Below, in pieces: positions 36,461 through 45,394 of a stretch of 64,000 bases of DNA. The notes below the pieces were generated by a model, which saw nothing but the letters and a program-made list of their open reading frames with translations, was not told the DNA's origin and did no database searches. The first letter of the stretch is position 1. Each line of letters starts with the position of its first letter. This DNA comes from Aequoribacter sp049615385 (GTDB lineage Bacteria > Pseudomonadota > Gammaproteobacteria > Pseudomonadales > Halieaceae), in NCBI RefSeq assembly GCF_049615385.1, contig NZ_JBMZFL010000003.1, one strand, 5' to 3'. Both the position numbers and the translations under genes were made by a program.

Positions 36461-37015
36461 ATGAGTATGTACCTAGACCAGGGTTGGTTGAGCGATATTG
36501 TTCATAAAAGCTCGCCAAATTTTAATCAGCGCCCATTGGGGGTGGCCCCAGAACTGGTGGTGATCCACAACATTTCATTGCCGGCAGGGCAGTTTGGCAC
36601 GGGTTTTATCGATGCATTGTTTTGCAACACGTTAGATTGCGCCGCGCACGAGAGTTTTGCTGATCTGGTGGGGTTAGAGGTCTCGGCGCACTTGTTGATT
36701 GAGCGCAGCGGCAAAGCTATCCAATTTGTAGGTTTTGACGATCGCGCTTGGCATGCAGGGGTCTCAAGGTACAAGGGTCGAGATAACTGCAATGATTTTA
36801 GTATCGGTATTGAACTGGAAGGGACCGACGACTTGGCATACACTGACGCTCAGTACAGCACCTTGCGCCAGGTGTTAACGATACTGCGACGTCATTATGA
36901 TCTGGCCCACGATGCGGTCGTGGGGCATAGCGATATCGCCCCAGGTCGCAAAACAGATCCAGGTGCGGCGTTTGACTGGCAGCGTATCAGCGACGTATTG
37001 AATCGCAGCGTGTAG
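36461..37015 (+). CDS. ampD: 1,6-anhydro-N-acetylmuramyl-L-alanine amidase AmpD
   Basis: AmpD cuts the peptide from anhydromuropeptides in the cytoplasm during cell wall recycling, and so keeps AmpR-type beta-lactamase induction low. It is an amidase_2 zinc enzyme: ligands His36 (VIHNIS), His156 and Asp166 (GHSDIAPGRKTDPG) are all present. At 184 residues, without signal peptide, it is of the cytoplasmic type. Start at 36461 or 36467. ampE follows after 9 bases. No ampC or ampR lies in the window. Confidence 0.95.
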   Translation: MSMYLDQGWLSDIVHKSSPNFNQRPLGVAPELVVIHNISLPAGQFGTGFIDALFCNTLDCAAHESFADLVGLEVSAHLLIERSGKAIQFVGFDDRAWHAGVSRYKGRDNCNDFSIGIELEGTDDLAYTDAQYSTLRQVLTILRRHYDLAHDAVVGHSDIAPGRKTDPGAAFDWQRISDVLNRSV

Positions 37016-37024
37016 GGGAATTTT

Positions 37025-37870
37025 ATGCTTTATTTGGCCAGCTTGGCCGCAGCCGCCTATTTACTGTTTACCGCGCAGCACAACCCCGTGGGGCGTTGGT
37101 TTGCCGATCGGGTGGACGACACGGTTGAATTTACATTGGGGCTCGGTTTTTCCGGACCCGCGCGCTTATTGGCCGGTGTTGCCGTGCCTACTTTGATATT
37201 TAGTTTGCTGTATGCATGGCTGCATACGTGGTTTTGGGGTTTGCTGGGCGCTGCGATTGTTGTTGCGAGCGTCTGTGCGGGGGTGCGCTTTGATTTGGCT
37301 CGACGACTCATTGATGATGTGCAGATTGACTGGCTGCGCGGCGACGCCAATACTGCGGAATTGCGCTTGGAGCAGGCGCTGGAATCTTGGTTGCCTAGCA
37401 ATGACAGCGAATCGCTGGCGCGCACTCTGACTTTTGTCGAAAAGGCCCTCTTGCTGGCCCTGATCACCGTATTCTCGGGTGGCTTTTATTTCATTCTTTT
37501 AGGTCCTGTCGGCATCGTGCTGCACTTGCTGGCCGTGTTTTATCATCATCGCAGCGACGGTGCGCGCCCCGATCCCGTGTTAGCGGCGGTACTGTGGTTG
37601 CCCAGTCGCGTATTGGCGACGACCTTTTTATTGGTCGGTGACTTTAGCGCTGGCGCTCGGGTGGTCGGCGGTCTGTGGACGGACACCTCCTTAAGCGTGC
37701 ACGCAGTCCTGTCTCGCGCAGCCCTGGCGGCCGTGCCTCGGTTAGAAGATCTCGATTCCTTTGGCGATAAAAGCAAGTTGCTAAGTTCTTTTGCGCTGTT
37801 GGTGGATTTGCTGCGACGCAGCGCTGTTGTTTGGTTAATTGTATTTTCTGTGTGGGTAGTGCTGTTGTGA
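37025..37870 (+). CDS. ampE: Inner membrane protein AmpE
   Basis: AmpE is a polytopic membrane protein of unclear biochemical role that pairs with AmpD. The 281-residue product has hydrophobic segments at its N-terminus, around residues 50-85, 140-175 and at the C-terminus, and the family feature YLASLAAAAYLLFTAQHNPVGRWFADRVDDTVEFTLG (two pieces) at the start. It has a cobD/cbiB-like fold by family knowledge. It is adjacent to ampD and 31 bases before an activator gene, so the four genes up to 40744 may be one transcript. Confidence 0.85.
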   Translation: MLYLASLAAAAYLLFTAQHNPVGRWFADRVDDTVEFTLGLGFSGPARLLAGVAVPTLIFSLLYAWLHTWFWGLLGAAIVVASVCAGVRFDLARRLIDDVQIDWLRGDANTAELRLEQALESWLPSNDSESLARTLTFVEKALLLALITVFSGGFYFILLGPVGIVLHLLAVFYHHRSDGARPDPVLAAVLWLPSRVLATTFLLVGDFSAGARVVGGLWTDTSLSVHAVLSRAALAAVPRLEDLDSFGDKSKLLSSFALLVDLLRRSAVVWLIVFSVWVVLL

Positions 37871-37901
37871 GGTGGCATTCTCTTAGAACAGTCTAGTGGG
37901 C

Positions 37902-39395
37902 ATGGCGGATTACTCAAAAAGCTTACTGGAATTAAAAACGCGACCTCAGGTCGCGGTGCCTCACTTGACCTATGCTGCCGCGCCTCTGCCCACTTTGTGT
38001 GTGGTCTATCACCCTCACGCATCGATGCTGGGTGCACGCTGCGTTATCTCCCCCGATCGAGCGCTTGCCTTTGGGCGTGAACTCGAGTTTACCGACGTTC
38101 AGGGCAATTCGTGTTTTCCTTTACTGGACCCGTTCATTTCGCGTGAGCTGGGTGCTTTGACTTACGGCGCAGACCAGGTAGTGCTGTCGCGCCGCGTGGG
38201 TGCCAGTGGTATCGAGTACCAGGGCCGTTCATTGGCCAGCGAAACTCGCTTTGATCTTATTGAGGGCCACTGGCATATCTTGAATTGTTCGAATCGATTG
38301 GTGCTCAGCTTGGGCTTAGACGCTCAGATCCAAGACGATTTGGCGGCTATGCCGAGCATTGTCGGGCGCAACTCCAACGTTGTTGCAATGCGCCGCGCGA
38401 TACGCCGAGCGGCCGCCACTGAAGACGATGTGTTAATTACGGGGCCCACCGGGGTCGGTAAAGAAGGGGTGGCTAACGAATTGCACCGCTTCAGTCAGCG
38501 CCGAGCAGGACCCTTAGTGGCTGTTAATATGGCAGCGCTGCCAACGGAGCTGGCGGTGTCTGAATTGTTTGGAGCCGAAAAAGGCGCTTTCACTGGAGCG
38601 AACAGTGCCAAAAGTGGCTATTTTCGAGAAGCGGCAGGTGGCACCCTATTTATGGACGAGATCGGTGATGCCTCACCTGAACTGCAGGCACAATTACTGC
38701 GAGCACTGCAAACTCGCGAAGTTCAAGTCTTAGGTGGACGCACGCGAGAAGTCGACCTTCGGGTTGTGGCCGCGACCGAGCAAAGCACTCAAGGTGACCA
38801 AGCGTCTTTGCGTCCGGCGCTGTTTCATCGGCTCGCCCAGCAGCATATCGAAGTGCCGACGCTGTACGAACGCTTGGATGACATCGGCCTGCTGGCTGAA
38901 CACTATTTTGCGGATAAACGCCGAGGACCGTGGAGTGGTGAGCTGAATGACACCGGCGTCGCCAGCTGGTGCCAGGTGTTTGTGGCTCTAACCCAGTACG
39001 CTTGGCCGGGCAATGTGCGAGAATTATTTGCCGTGCTGGGTCAGATTGATTTAGACACTGACTACCCCGCGGTGCCAGATTTGGCCCCATCAGACAAGGT
39101 TGAGGTGGCGCCTGCGACCCCCGTGCTGGCGGGTGATATTTCTGACGATGTATTTTTGCAAGCACTAGAAGCGTGCGACTACGAGGCTGCGAGGCTGGCG
39201 CAAACACTCCCGATATCGAGGACCAGCATCTACCGACGACGGGAAAAGCTAGGTGTGCCCAAGGCGAGTGATTACAGCGCTCAAGAGGTGGCGCAAGCGC
39301 TGAGCGCTCATGGTGGTGATGTCGGTGCGGCAGCGAGAGCGTTGAGGGTATCCAAGGCGGCGCTGCTGCGTTTGTATCCGGAGTATAGCGTGTGA
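37902..39395 (+). CDS. Sigma54-dependent transcriptional activator with N-terminal FHA-like domain
   Basis: The central AAA+ domain has Walker A GPTGVGKE near residue 180, the sigma54-contact loop GAFTGA near 228, and FMDEIGDASPELQAQLLRAL as Walker B. A Fis-type helix-turn-helix (LAQTLPISRTSIYRRREKLG) lies near 425-445, and a second possible helix-turn-helix (VGAAARALRVSKAALLRLYP) follows at the C-terminus. The N-terminal 140 residues look like a phosphothreonine-binding FHA domain: AFGRELEF followed by DPFISRELGAL. There is no receiver domain. A kinase-like gene overlaps its stop (GTGA), so phosphorylation rather than a histidine kinase may provide the signal. ATG 37902 is used; GTG 37896 is possible. 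Targets are unknown. Confidence 0.85.
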   Translation: MADYSKSLLELKTRPQVAVPHLTYAAAPLPTLCVVYHPHASMLGARCVISPDRALAFGRELEFTDVQGNSCFPLLDPFISRELGALTYGADQVVLSRRVGASGIEYQGRSLASETRFDLIEGHWHILNCSNRLVLSLGLDAQIQDDLAAMPSIVGRNSNVVAMRRAIRRAAATEDDVLITGPTGVGKEGVANELHRFSQRRAGPLVAVNMAALPTELAVSELFGAEKGAFTGANSAKSGYFREAAGGTLFMDEIGDASPELQAQLLRALQTREVQVLGGRTREVDLRVVAATEQSTQGDQASLRPALFHRLAQQHIEVPTLYERLDDIGLLAEHYFADKRRGPWSGELNDTGVASWCQVFVALTQYAWPGNVRELFAVLGQIDLDTDYPAVPDLAPSDKVEVAPATPVLAGDISDDVFLQALEACDYEAARLAQTLPISRTSIYRRREKLGVPKASDYSAQEVAQALSAHGGDVGAAARALRVSKAALLRLYPEYSV

Positions 39396-40744
39396 ACTGG
39401 GGGCCCTATCGCCTCATCCGCGTCCTTCACGAAGGCGGCGAGGGTACCAGTGTGCTTGCCGAAACCGATACCGAGCACGTCGTTTTAAAGTGGGTCTGGC
39501 GGGAGTCGCCCATTAACAAGGAGGCGTTGGCTCGCTTACAAAACGCGGCGATCTTAAATCAGCATATATTGAACATTCGGGGCGTTATTAACACTAATGA
39601 CGCTCAGGTGTTTGTGAGTCGATATCACCAGGGCGCGCCGTTGCGCGCTATTCTTGATGATGCGCGTTGCGATACCCAGGTGCGGCTGTTGATCGCCAGC
39701 CAGATCATTGCGGGTGTGGCTGGTTTACAGCAACACGGATTGGTTCACGGCGATTTGAGGGTTGAGAATATTTGGGTGACGCGCTCGGGTCGTGTGCTGA
39801 TTATGGATGTAGATCAACTCCTGCTGGCCGAATCGAGTCAAAATCGGACAGCCAAAATGGTGGCTTTGAATGCCACTACACCCGAACACTTGCGCGCAAA
39901 ACCCATTTCGATCATCAGCGACCAATTTGCCTTAGCGGCCCTGTTAATTGAATTATTTACTGGGGCGTCACCTTTGGTCTTTGAAGGGCAATTAGTTCAA
40001 GCGAATGTGCTTCACCCAGCACTCCCTGACGAGAGCGCATGGCGATTTCTACCCACAGCGAGTCGAGAGCTTTGGCTGAATACTTTGGCCAAATGGTGGC
40101 AAAGTTCGGAGCGTCGCCGCCCTAGGCCCATCGGTGAGCTTGAGCGTTTGACCGCGTTGGGTGAGGTTCGAGTTCCAGCGCGAACTCAGCTCGCCGACCT
40201 AGCAAATGATCATGCGCAAGCAAGCGCGCCCGAGCCTATTTCCGCTGTGGTTCCTGAGTATCCAAGCGTCGAACCTTTACGCTCCACACAACCGCTTCGC
40301 AAAGTGCCCATGAGTTGGCTGGCCGCGGCTTTCTGTGCGGCCTTAGTGACGGTCTTCTTGTTGCCTTCGTATTCTGTATCGGGTGATATGCATCGGCGAA
40401 TACTTTGGGTGTGGCTGGATGACGGGGGACGTCAAGCGGTGCCTAACGATTGGAAAGTGCATTTAGAGCAGCGCTGGTTTAAGGCAACTGAACCGACAAG
40501 CGCGCAGCGTAAACGTTATTCTGTAGCGTGGTCATCGGAGGCTGTCGGACTCAGTTTGAGCAGGCCTCAGTTGAAGGCATTAATCGAGTGCGGTGAACTG
40601 TTTTGCTTTTTCCGCCTAAAACCGATGCTCGGTGGTCGCGATTCGTGGCATGAGCAGGTGCCGGTTCGGGCTTCTCTTAAACGCTGGGAGGCTGTAATGG
40701 ATAGAGCGATTGCGTTTCAGCAATCGCAGTCGCCATCAGAGTGA
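39392..40744 (+). CDS. Membrane-anchored Ser/Thr kinase-like protein
   Basis: The first 270 residues resemble a eukaryotic-like protein kinase: a glycine-rich loop EGGEGTS (14-20), the ATP lysine Lys33 (VVLKW), and a catalytic loop HGDLRVEN (119-126) with Asp121 and Asn126. The DFG position reads Asp139-Val-Asp (MDVDQL), which is atypical. A proline-rich linker leads to one membrane helix at about 309-327 (WLAAAFCAALVTVFLLPSY) and then about 120 residues of unknown type that should be periplasmic. It overlaps the FHA/sigma54 activator gene by 4 bases, so the two probably act together. It could be an active kinase or a pseudokinase. Substrate and signal are unknown. Confidence 0.75.
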   Translation: MNWGPYRLIRVLHEGGEGTSVLAETDTEHVVLKWVWRESPINKEALARLQNAAILNQHILNIRGVINTNDAQVFVSRYHQGAPLRAILDDARCDTQVRLLIASQIIAGVAGLQQHGLVHGDLRVENIWVTRSGRVLIMDVDQLLLAESSQNRTAKMVALNATTPEHLRAKPISIISDQFALAALLIELFTGASPLVFEGQLVQANVLHPALPDESAWRFLPTASRELWLNTLAKWWQSSERRRPRPIGELERLTALGEVRVPARTQLADLANDHAQASAPEPISAVVPEYPSVEPLRSTQPLRKVPMSWLAAAFCAALVTVFLLPSYSVSGDMHRRILWVWLDDGGRQAVPNDWKVHLEQRWFKATEPTSAQRKRYSVAWSSEAVGLSLSRPQLKALIECGELFCFFRLKPMLGGRDSWHEQVPVRASLKRWEAVMDRAIAFQQSQSPSE

Positions 40745-40756
40745 CCGCACCACGGT

Positions 40757-41641
40757 TTAACAAAGCTCCGGGAAACGCTGCTGGAAGGCAGTCAAAGTGT
40801 TTTTGAGCTGTGGGGTAGCCACGTGATGTTTTGCAGCAACTGCAAGCAGTGGCGGTAAAATAGTCGAAATCTCAGTGCGCCGCTTCAGGGTGGTATCTTG
40901 CAACATTGACGAGCGGTTGGCGCCCGTTTTGCGAATGACCTCCCAACAGGTGTTGTGAAACCCTTGTGCCTGCAGCGTAAATCCCAGTGCCTCTAGTACT
41001 GCACGAGCCTCGTCAATAGAAGTTTGTGTACTAGCCTTGAGCTCGCTATTTTCAAGCTCACCGTTGTAACACTGATGGAGCGCGGTCAAGGGGTTAATGA
41101 CTGCATTGACGCACAGTTTCTCCCAGCGGTACGGGTCGATGTCTGTGTGCCAATGGCTATTCGGCACGGCCTTTTGCCACTCGCTTAACCAGTCGGGTTC
41201 TGGTCCAGAGCCCAAGCGTGTGACGCCGCTGCCTCCATGCACGGTGTGATGCGCCTCGTTACGATAACCACCCTCGGTGGTGAGTGCCCAATACACCGAC
41301 CCTGTGGTGAGCTCGGCAATTTCAAGTGAGTCGACTAAGCCATTGACCATAATAACAATCTGAGCCGTGGGGCATAGCGCGTGTTTAATGGAGGTAATCG
41401 CTTTGGTGACATCGTAGCTTTTGGTACAGACGACCAGTCGCTCGATTGGATGGTCGCCGGGCAGAAAGACCTTAATATCAAAGGTCTCGGTATGATTTTG
41501 ATATTGCACCGTGTGGTGTGCAGGTAGCGGTTGGTTGGGCTTTGCAATAACCAGACACTGCTGTCCTGATCGGCTAAATCCAGCGTGCATTAACTGACCG
41601 ATGACGCCAAAGCCGAGTATGTGCCAGGGTGGGTTAGACAT
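40757..41641 (-). CDS. 2-dehydropantoate 2-reductase-like protein (PanE family)
   Basis: PanE reduces ketopantoate to pantoate with NADPH for coenzyme A synthesis. The Rossmann loop is ILGFGVIG near residue 8. The catalytic lysine segment WEKLCVNAVINPLTAL and the C-terminal NRSSMLQD are both typical. At 294 residues it is of normal length. It is the last gene of the TPP-riboswitch operon, 5 bases after the kinase-like gene, an unusual setting. It may act on ketopantoate or on a related 2-keto acid tied to thiamine use. Family assignment is firm, substrate less so. Confidence 0.82.
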   Translation of the reverse strand: MSNPPWHILGFGVIGQLMHAGFSRSGQQCLVIAKPNQPLPAHHTVQYQNHTETFDIKVFLPGDHPIERLVVCTKSYDVTKAITSIKHALCPTAQIVIMVNGLVDSLEIAELTTGSVYWALTTEGGYRNEAHHTVHGGSGVTRLGSGPEPDWLSEWQKAVPNSHWHTDIDPYRWEKLCVNAVINPLTALHQCYNGELENSELKASTQTSIDEARAVLEALGFTLQAQGFHNTCWEVIRKTGANRSSMLQDTTLKRRTEISTILPPLLAVAAKHHVATPQLKNTLTAFQQRFPELC

Positions 41642-41646
41642 GTCGC

Positions 41647-42435
41647 TTAGGGCGTTTGGTAGTGGTTAGGAGCGTGCATTGTAGCGCAGTGCCAAAGGAT
41701 TGCGAGTTCCGCATAAATCGTTCTAAAAGCCTTAAGCTGTGAGCGTGTTTCGCGTGATGGCTGAGCTTGGCAGTAGTTCTGCAGCAAGTCGTTGGTGGCG
41801 TCGCTATTGAGTTGTTGCGATTCGGCGTAGATGGCTAAATCCCACCAGCGCGGTGCAAGGCAATGATATTCCCAGTCGATCAACACGACGCGATTACCTA
41901 GTTGCAGGACGTTGGTCGCCACGCAATCGCCGTGGCTTTGCACCAAGCGGGTTTCGAACTCAGAGAATTTTTGAGCGGCATGTTCAGCCTTTTGTTGGTT
42001 TGCCTGTGCCGCCCAAGGTCGATGCTGGTGTTGGCAGGATTCAAACCAGTAGCGAAACGCGTGTGCGATGTCCAGTTTTTGGCTGACTTTGGGGAGCTGA
42101 TGGCACTGCTGCAAGAGCTTGGCAACCTCTCTTAATCCAAGTCGCAAGGGATCGGCCCCGCGCAGCAGTGCACTCTGGTTATCGGCCTGAAGTGCCAGCG
42201 TGTGTGGCGCCAGCCCGTGCTGTGCTGCGAGTTGCTGAACACTCAACTCACGCCACCAAATGGCGCCGGGGCGAGCGATTTTGGGCCATCTGGCGACCAG
42301 TAAATCGCCTCGCAAGGTAAACCGCAGTAGGTTATGGCTGGACCCCTCTAAGCGCTGATAAGCAACGCTGCAGGGAGCAAAGCCCAAGAGCCCAGCTAAG
42401 AGTTCGCGTTCTGTGCTTGAAAGTGTTTTCGCCAT
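41647..42435 (-). CDS. Phosphotransferase, probable thiamine kinase (ThiK-like)
   Basis: This is an aminoglycoside-phosphotransferase/choline-kinase fold protein. The catalytic loop SHGDCVATNVL and the metal-binding VLIDWEYHCLAPRWWDLA are both intact. At 262 residues it is close to E. coli thiamine kinase YcfN/ThiK. It lies in a TPP-riboswitch operon directly after a PnuT-type thiamine importer, so phosphorylating imported thiamine is the obvious role. The start at ATG 42435 lies 40 bases inside pnuT; the upstream ATG at 42495 would add 20 residues unlike the family. Substrate is inferred from context. Confidence 0.75.
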   Translation of the reverse strand: MAKTLSSTERELLAGLLGFAPCSVAYQRLEGSSHNLLRFTLRGDLLVARWPKIARPGAIWWRELSVQQLAAQHGLAPHTLALQADNQSALLRGADPLRLGLREVAKLLQQCHQLPKVSQKLDIAHAFRYWFESCQHQHRPWAAQANQQKAEHAAQKFSEFETRLVQSHGDCVATNVLQLGNRVVLIDWEYHCLAPRWWDLAIYAESQQLNSDATNDLLQNYCQAQPSRETRSQLKAFRTIYAELAILWHCATMHAPNHYQTP

Positions 42436-42974
42436 GTCCAATAACCTAGCACAGCAAGTACCACATACAAGCCGAATAATCCCACCGTCACCCAAAGCTC
42501 GCTATTCGCATAAAGTTGCATTGACGCCAGGTCGATGACAATCCAATACAGCCAGTTTTCGAGCACTTTAATGGCCACCAAGTAGGTCGTGATAATGGCC
42601 CCCCAGGTAGTAAACGAATCGAGGTAGGGTTGGACCGCGTCGGTGTTTTGTTCAAGCCAGTAGCCACTACCCAGCGTTAATACGGCAATGCCTGCAACTA
42701 TGAATGCATGTTGAGGTGGACCCAAGGTTTGTATGGTGCGCTCTTGGCCTTGCTCGCCCGACGTCCACTGCCAGTAACCATAGACCGCCATAATCAGGTA
42801 GTACACTTGCAGCGCGCTTTCCATGATGAGCTTGGCCTCCCAGAACAGCCAGAAAAATAAGCTGGTACTGATAAAGGCCATGATCCAACAGGCAATGTGC
42901 TCGCGCATGGCGAGGATAAGATAGGCAAGGCCAAAAGCGACCGCCAGCCACTCGATGAGTGCGGCGGTGTTCAC
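42396..42974 (-). CDS. pnuT: PnuC-family vitamin transporter, probable thiamine importer PnuT
   Basis: PnuC-type proteins carry vitamins by facilitated diffusion, with trapping by phosphorylation. The 192-residue product has about seven membrane helices and the family motifs ESALQVYYLIMAVYGYWQW and ENWLYWIVIDLASMQLY. PnuC paralogues under TPP riboswitches are known as PnuT and move thiamine rather than nicotinamide riboside. The GTG start overlaps the upstream thiamine-binding protein stop (GTGA). A kinase-like gene follows, matching the import-and-trap scheme. Confidence 0.85.
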   Translation of the reverse strand: MNTAALIEWLAVAFGLAYLILAMREHIACWIMAFISTSLFFWLFWEAKLIMESALQVYYLIMAVYGYWQWTSGEQGQERTIQTLGPPQHAFIVAGIAVLTLGSGYWLEQNTDAVQPYLDSFTTWGAIITTYLVAIKVLENWLYWIVIDLASMQLYANSELWVTVGLFGLYVVLAVLGYWTWRKHFQAQNANS

Positions 42975-43231
42975 TCGGCGCCATCCAAGCTGAATTCGCC
43001 GGGAATGAATTTGGCCGTCAGGACCTGTTTGCCAAATTCTTCAAAGCTTTGGGTCAGCGCAGCTTGTATGACCTGCATGACCTGTGTGGCCTCTCCGCTT
43101 ATCTGCGTACTCATGGCGTTGCGGCGGATAGTGAGTTCTTCGCATTCCTCGAGTCGATCGATAAAAGCCAAGACAATCGTGATGTAGTCTTCGCTAAGTG
43201 GGTATAAGCTCAGTTCGGCGGTGAGTTGCAT
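42971..43231 (-). CDS. Small thiamine-binding protein, YkoF/MTH1187-like
   Basis: The 86-residue product begins MQLTAELSLYPLSEDYITIV and continues RNAMSTQISGEATQVMQVIQ, which resembles the single ferredoxin-like domain of the YkoF and MTH1187 families that bind thiamine or HMP. There is no signal peptide, so it should be cytoplasmic. ATG 43231 is chosen because AAGGAG lies 6 bases before it; the longer in-frame start at 43285 lies inside the receptor gene. It sits between the TonB receptor and PnuT in the TPP operon. It may buffer or deliver thiamine. Family call is by eye. Confidence 0.75.
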   Translation of the reverse strand: MQLTAELSLYPLSEDYITIVLAFIDRLEECEELTIRRNAMSTQISGEATQVMQVIQAALTQSFEEFGKQVLTAKFIPGEFSLDGAE

Positions 43232-43241
43232 GTTTTGCTCC

Positions 43242-45326
43242 TTAAAGCTCGTAGCCCAAAGTAATGCCAAAGGTTCGCGGCGCACCGAATTGATAATAGG
43301 GTTCGGTCACGTAAAATTTGCGTGGGTCGTTACCAAAACTACCAAACCCTCTAACGGTCACGGTGGCATCTCCCAGGTTTTTAGCCCAGGCCTGCACATA
43401 CCACTGCTCGCCTTGATAACGCACGCGAGCATTGAGCAAATGAATGGCGCGGGCTTTGGCCTCGTGACGGTCCGAAAAATAGTAGTCATCGCGGCCTTCT
43501 ATCGTGGCCCCGAATATCCATTGTGGGTTGATTTGGTAGTCAAGTCCAAGAGCGTATTGATAGCGCGGTGCTTGCGCTTGATCTCGGCCGGATAAATTCT
43601 GCCCGTCGGCGTTGATGTAGTTGTCAAATTCAGCCCACAAAAGCCCCAGGGCAGCGGTTGCGGTGAGTGACTCGCCGGCGCGCCATACCAGCTCTGATTC
43701 TATACCCGTGTTAGAGCCACTGGCGGCATTGTTCACGTAATCGATAAAGTTGGTGCTGCCGTCCTGGCGCGGCAAGACCAATGAGCCTTTAACCTGCTGG
43801 TCGTCGCGCTCCATTACAAACAGGGTGTTAAACCAGCTCAGACCGAGCTCAGGCCAAAGGCTGCGCAGTCCCAGTTCAACATTCCAAAGAGTCTCTTCGT
43901 CAAACACTTGCTGACCTCGCAGAAGCGCGGTTTGCTCCGGCGTTTCTGCTGTGGGAATAGAGGCCAATACATTGGTGTTGACACCGCCGGCACGATAGCC
44001 CTTGCTGACTGACAGATACGCGCGATGCGCATCGTTGACTTGCCATAGAAACGCCAGTTTACCACCGATAAAGTCGTCATCGGATTGGTTGTTTAAGGCT
44101 TCGGAGTCGCTGTAGCGTGCTTCTCGATTCTCGTAACGCAAACCCAATTGCGCTTGCAGCGAAGCGCTAAGGTCGCGATCGATTTGGCCGTACACGGCCC
44201 GATACTCGGTATCGTAGCGGCTTCCAAAGAGTGCAGGCAAGTAGGTGTAGTTGCGCTCTAGCTCTTCATCATTATCGCGGCTGTATACGCCCACTAGCCA
44301 AGCACCATTCGGGGTGGTGCGCGTCAGTTTTATGTCGATTTCTTGTCCGCGATGGTCTCGCTGATATTGATCAAAAGACGAATATTCCCAGTCGGGCGCG
44401 ATACCGACGTAGGACCAATCTTCATCGTAGCTATACTCGGTATCGCTGCGGCTGTGACTGACTTGTGCATTCAGCTGGTAGTCGCCAAATTCATGCTGAT
44501 GGCGAAGCCATATGGCTCGGGTCTTCTGACGATCCCGACCCGGTTCATCCGACAGTGTCGTGCGCGTGTTGTCCAAGGAAAAGGCGTCAAAGCCGTTGTC
44601 GGCGTCGACAGTCATTATGCCCAAATCGGTTTGGTAACCGTCCGCTTGCCACTGCAACCTCAGTCGAGCTTGTTGCTCATCAATGTTGTTGGTGTCCGCG
44701 CGACCTAGCGTTGCATTCTTAATCCAGCCGTCGCTGGTATTGCCACCTAAGGCAAGTCGATAATTCAGGTTGGCCTGCAATGGCCCCGTGCTGGTGAGTT
44801 TCCAGCTTTGAGATTGATAATTGCCCAATCCTAGTTCAATGTGATGGGCGCTTTCATGGCTAGGTTCTGAAGACTGAATAGAGATCAGACCGGCGATTGC
44901 GTTAGCGCCGTGCAGGGTGCCTTGCGGGCCGCGCAGTACCTCTACCTGGTCGATATCGAGCGTGCTCGCGCTTAAGCCCATTCCGCTAAAATCCATGCCG
45001 TCGACCAGTAAGCCTACCGACGGATTAATGGGCTCTTGATACTGGCTGCGTTCGCCAATGCCGCGAATTTGAAAATAGCGGTTGCGAGAAGCACCGCTGG
45101 CCGCATTCAGGTTGGGGATGCGGCGCATGACATCTTCAACATGCAAAGCGCTTTGGCTAGCGAGCTGGCTGGCGGTAACCACACTGACGCTCGTTGCAGT
45201 TTGTGAAATGGAATAGTCGCGATGTTCCGCCGTCACAATAATTTCTTCCAGCGGATTGTCGGCGTGCGCGAGCGCGATGCCACTGAGCAGAATGGCGCTT
45301 GTTAATGTCGTTTTGCAGTTTTTCAT
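43242..45326 (-). CDS. TonB-dependent outer membrane receptor, probable thiamine uptake
   Basis: The product of 694 residues has a signal peptide (cut after about residue 22, ALAHA), a TonB box-like EEIIVTAEHRD, a plug domain (SVSVVTASQLASQSALHVEDVMRR in pieces, then IRGIGER and QVEVLRGPQGTLHGANAIAG) and a long beta-barrel ending FGITLGYEL. Such receptors import large or scarce ligands across the outer membrane with energy from TonB. The leader carries a TPP riboswitch, and the next genes encode a thiamine-binding protein and PnuT, so the ligand is likely thiamine or a derivative. Confidence 0.9.
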   Translation of the reverse strand: MKNCKTTLTSAILLSGIALAHADNPLEEIIVTAEHRDYSISQTATSVSVVTASQLASQSALHVEDVMRRIPNLNAASGASRNRYFQIRGIGERSQYQEPINPSVGLLVDGMDFSGMGLSASTLDIDQVEVLRGPQGTLHGANAIAGLISIQSSEPSHESAHHIELGLGNYQSQSWKLTSTGPLQANLNYRLALGGNTSDGWIKNATLGRADTNNIDEQQARLRLQWQADGYQTDLGIMTVDADNGFDAFSLDNTRTTLSDEPGRDRQKTRAIWLRHQHEFGDYQLNAQVSHSRSDTEYSYDEDWSYVGIAPDWEYSSFDQYQRDHRGQEIDIKLTRTTPNGAWLVGVYSRDNDEELERNYTYLPALFGSRYDTEYRAVYGQIDRDLSASLQAQLGLRYENREARYSDSEALNNQSDDDFIGGKLAFLWQVNDAHRAYLSVSKGYRAGGVNTNVLASIPTAETPEQTALLRGQQVFDEETLWNVELGLRSLWPELGLSWFNTLFVMERDDQQVKGSLVLPRQDGSTNFIDYVNNAASGSNTGIESELVWRAGESLTATAALGLLWAEFDNYINADGQNLSGRDQAQAPRYQYALGLDYQINPQWIFGATIEGRDDYYFSDRHEAKARAIHLLNARVRYQGEQWYVQAWAKNLGDATVTVRGFGSFGNDPRKFYVTEPYYQFGAPRTFGITLGYEL

Positions 45327-45332
45327 GAGGTC

Positions 45333-45365
45333 TCTCCCGTATTGGCTAAAGAGAGAACCGGGAGA
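45333..45365 (-). promoter_or_regulatory. Hairpin masking the ribosome site of the thiamine receptor gene
   Basis: On the minus-strand RNA, TCTCCCG and CGGGAGA (45359-45365 and 45333-45339 on the plus strand as CGGGAGA and TCTCCCG) form a 7-bp stem whose 3' arm is the Shine-Dalgarno of the receptor gene (start 45326). It lies between the TPP aptamer and the start codon, and no U-tract follows, so the switch probably acts on translation. Inferred from pairing. Confidence 0.6.
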
Positions 45366-45394
45366 AGGTGAGGTGAGAAGCTTGAATCTATCTA

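Noticed and set aside
38650..39207. 185-codon minus-strand frame inside the sigma54 activator gene
   Set aside because: Antisense to conserved AAA+ motifs; composition typical of a shadow frame.
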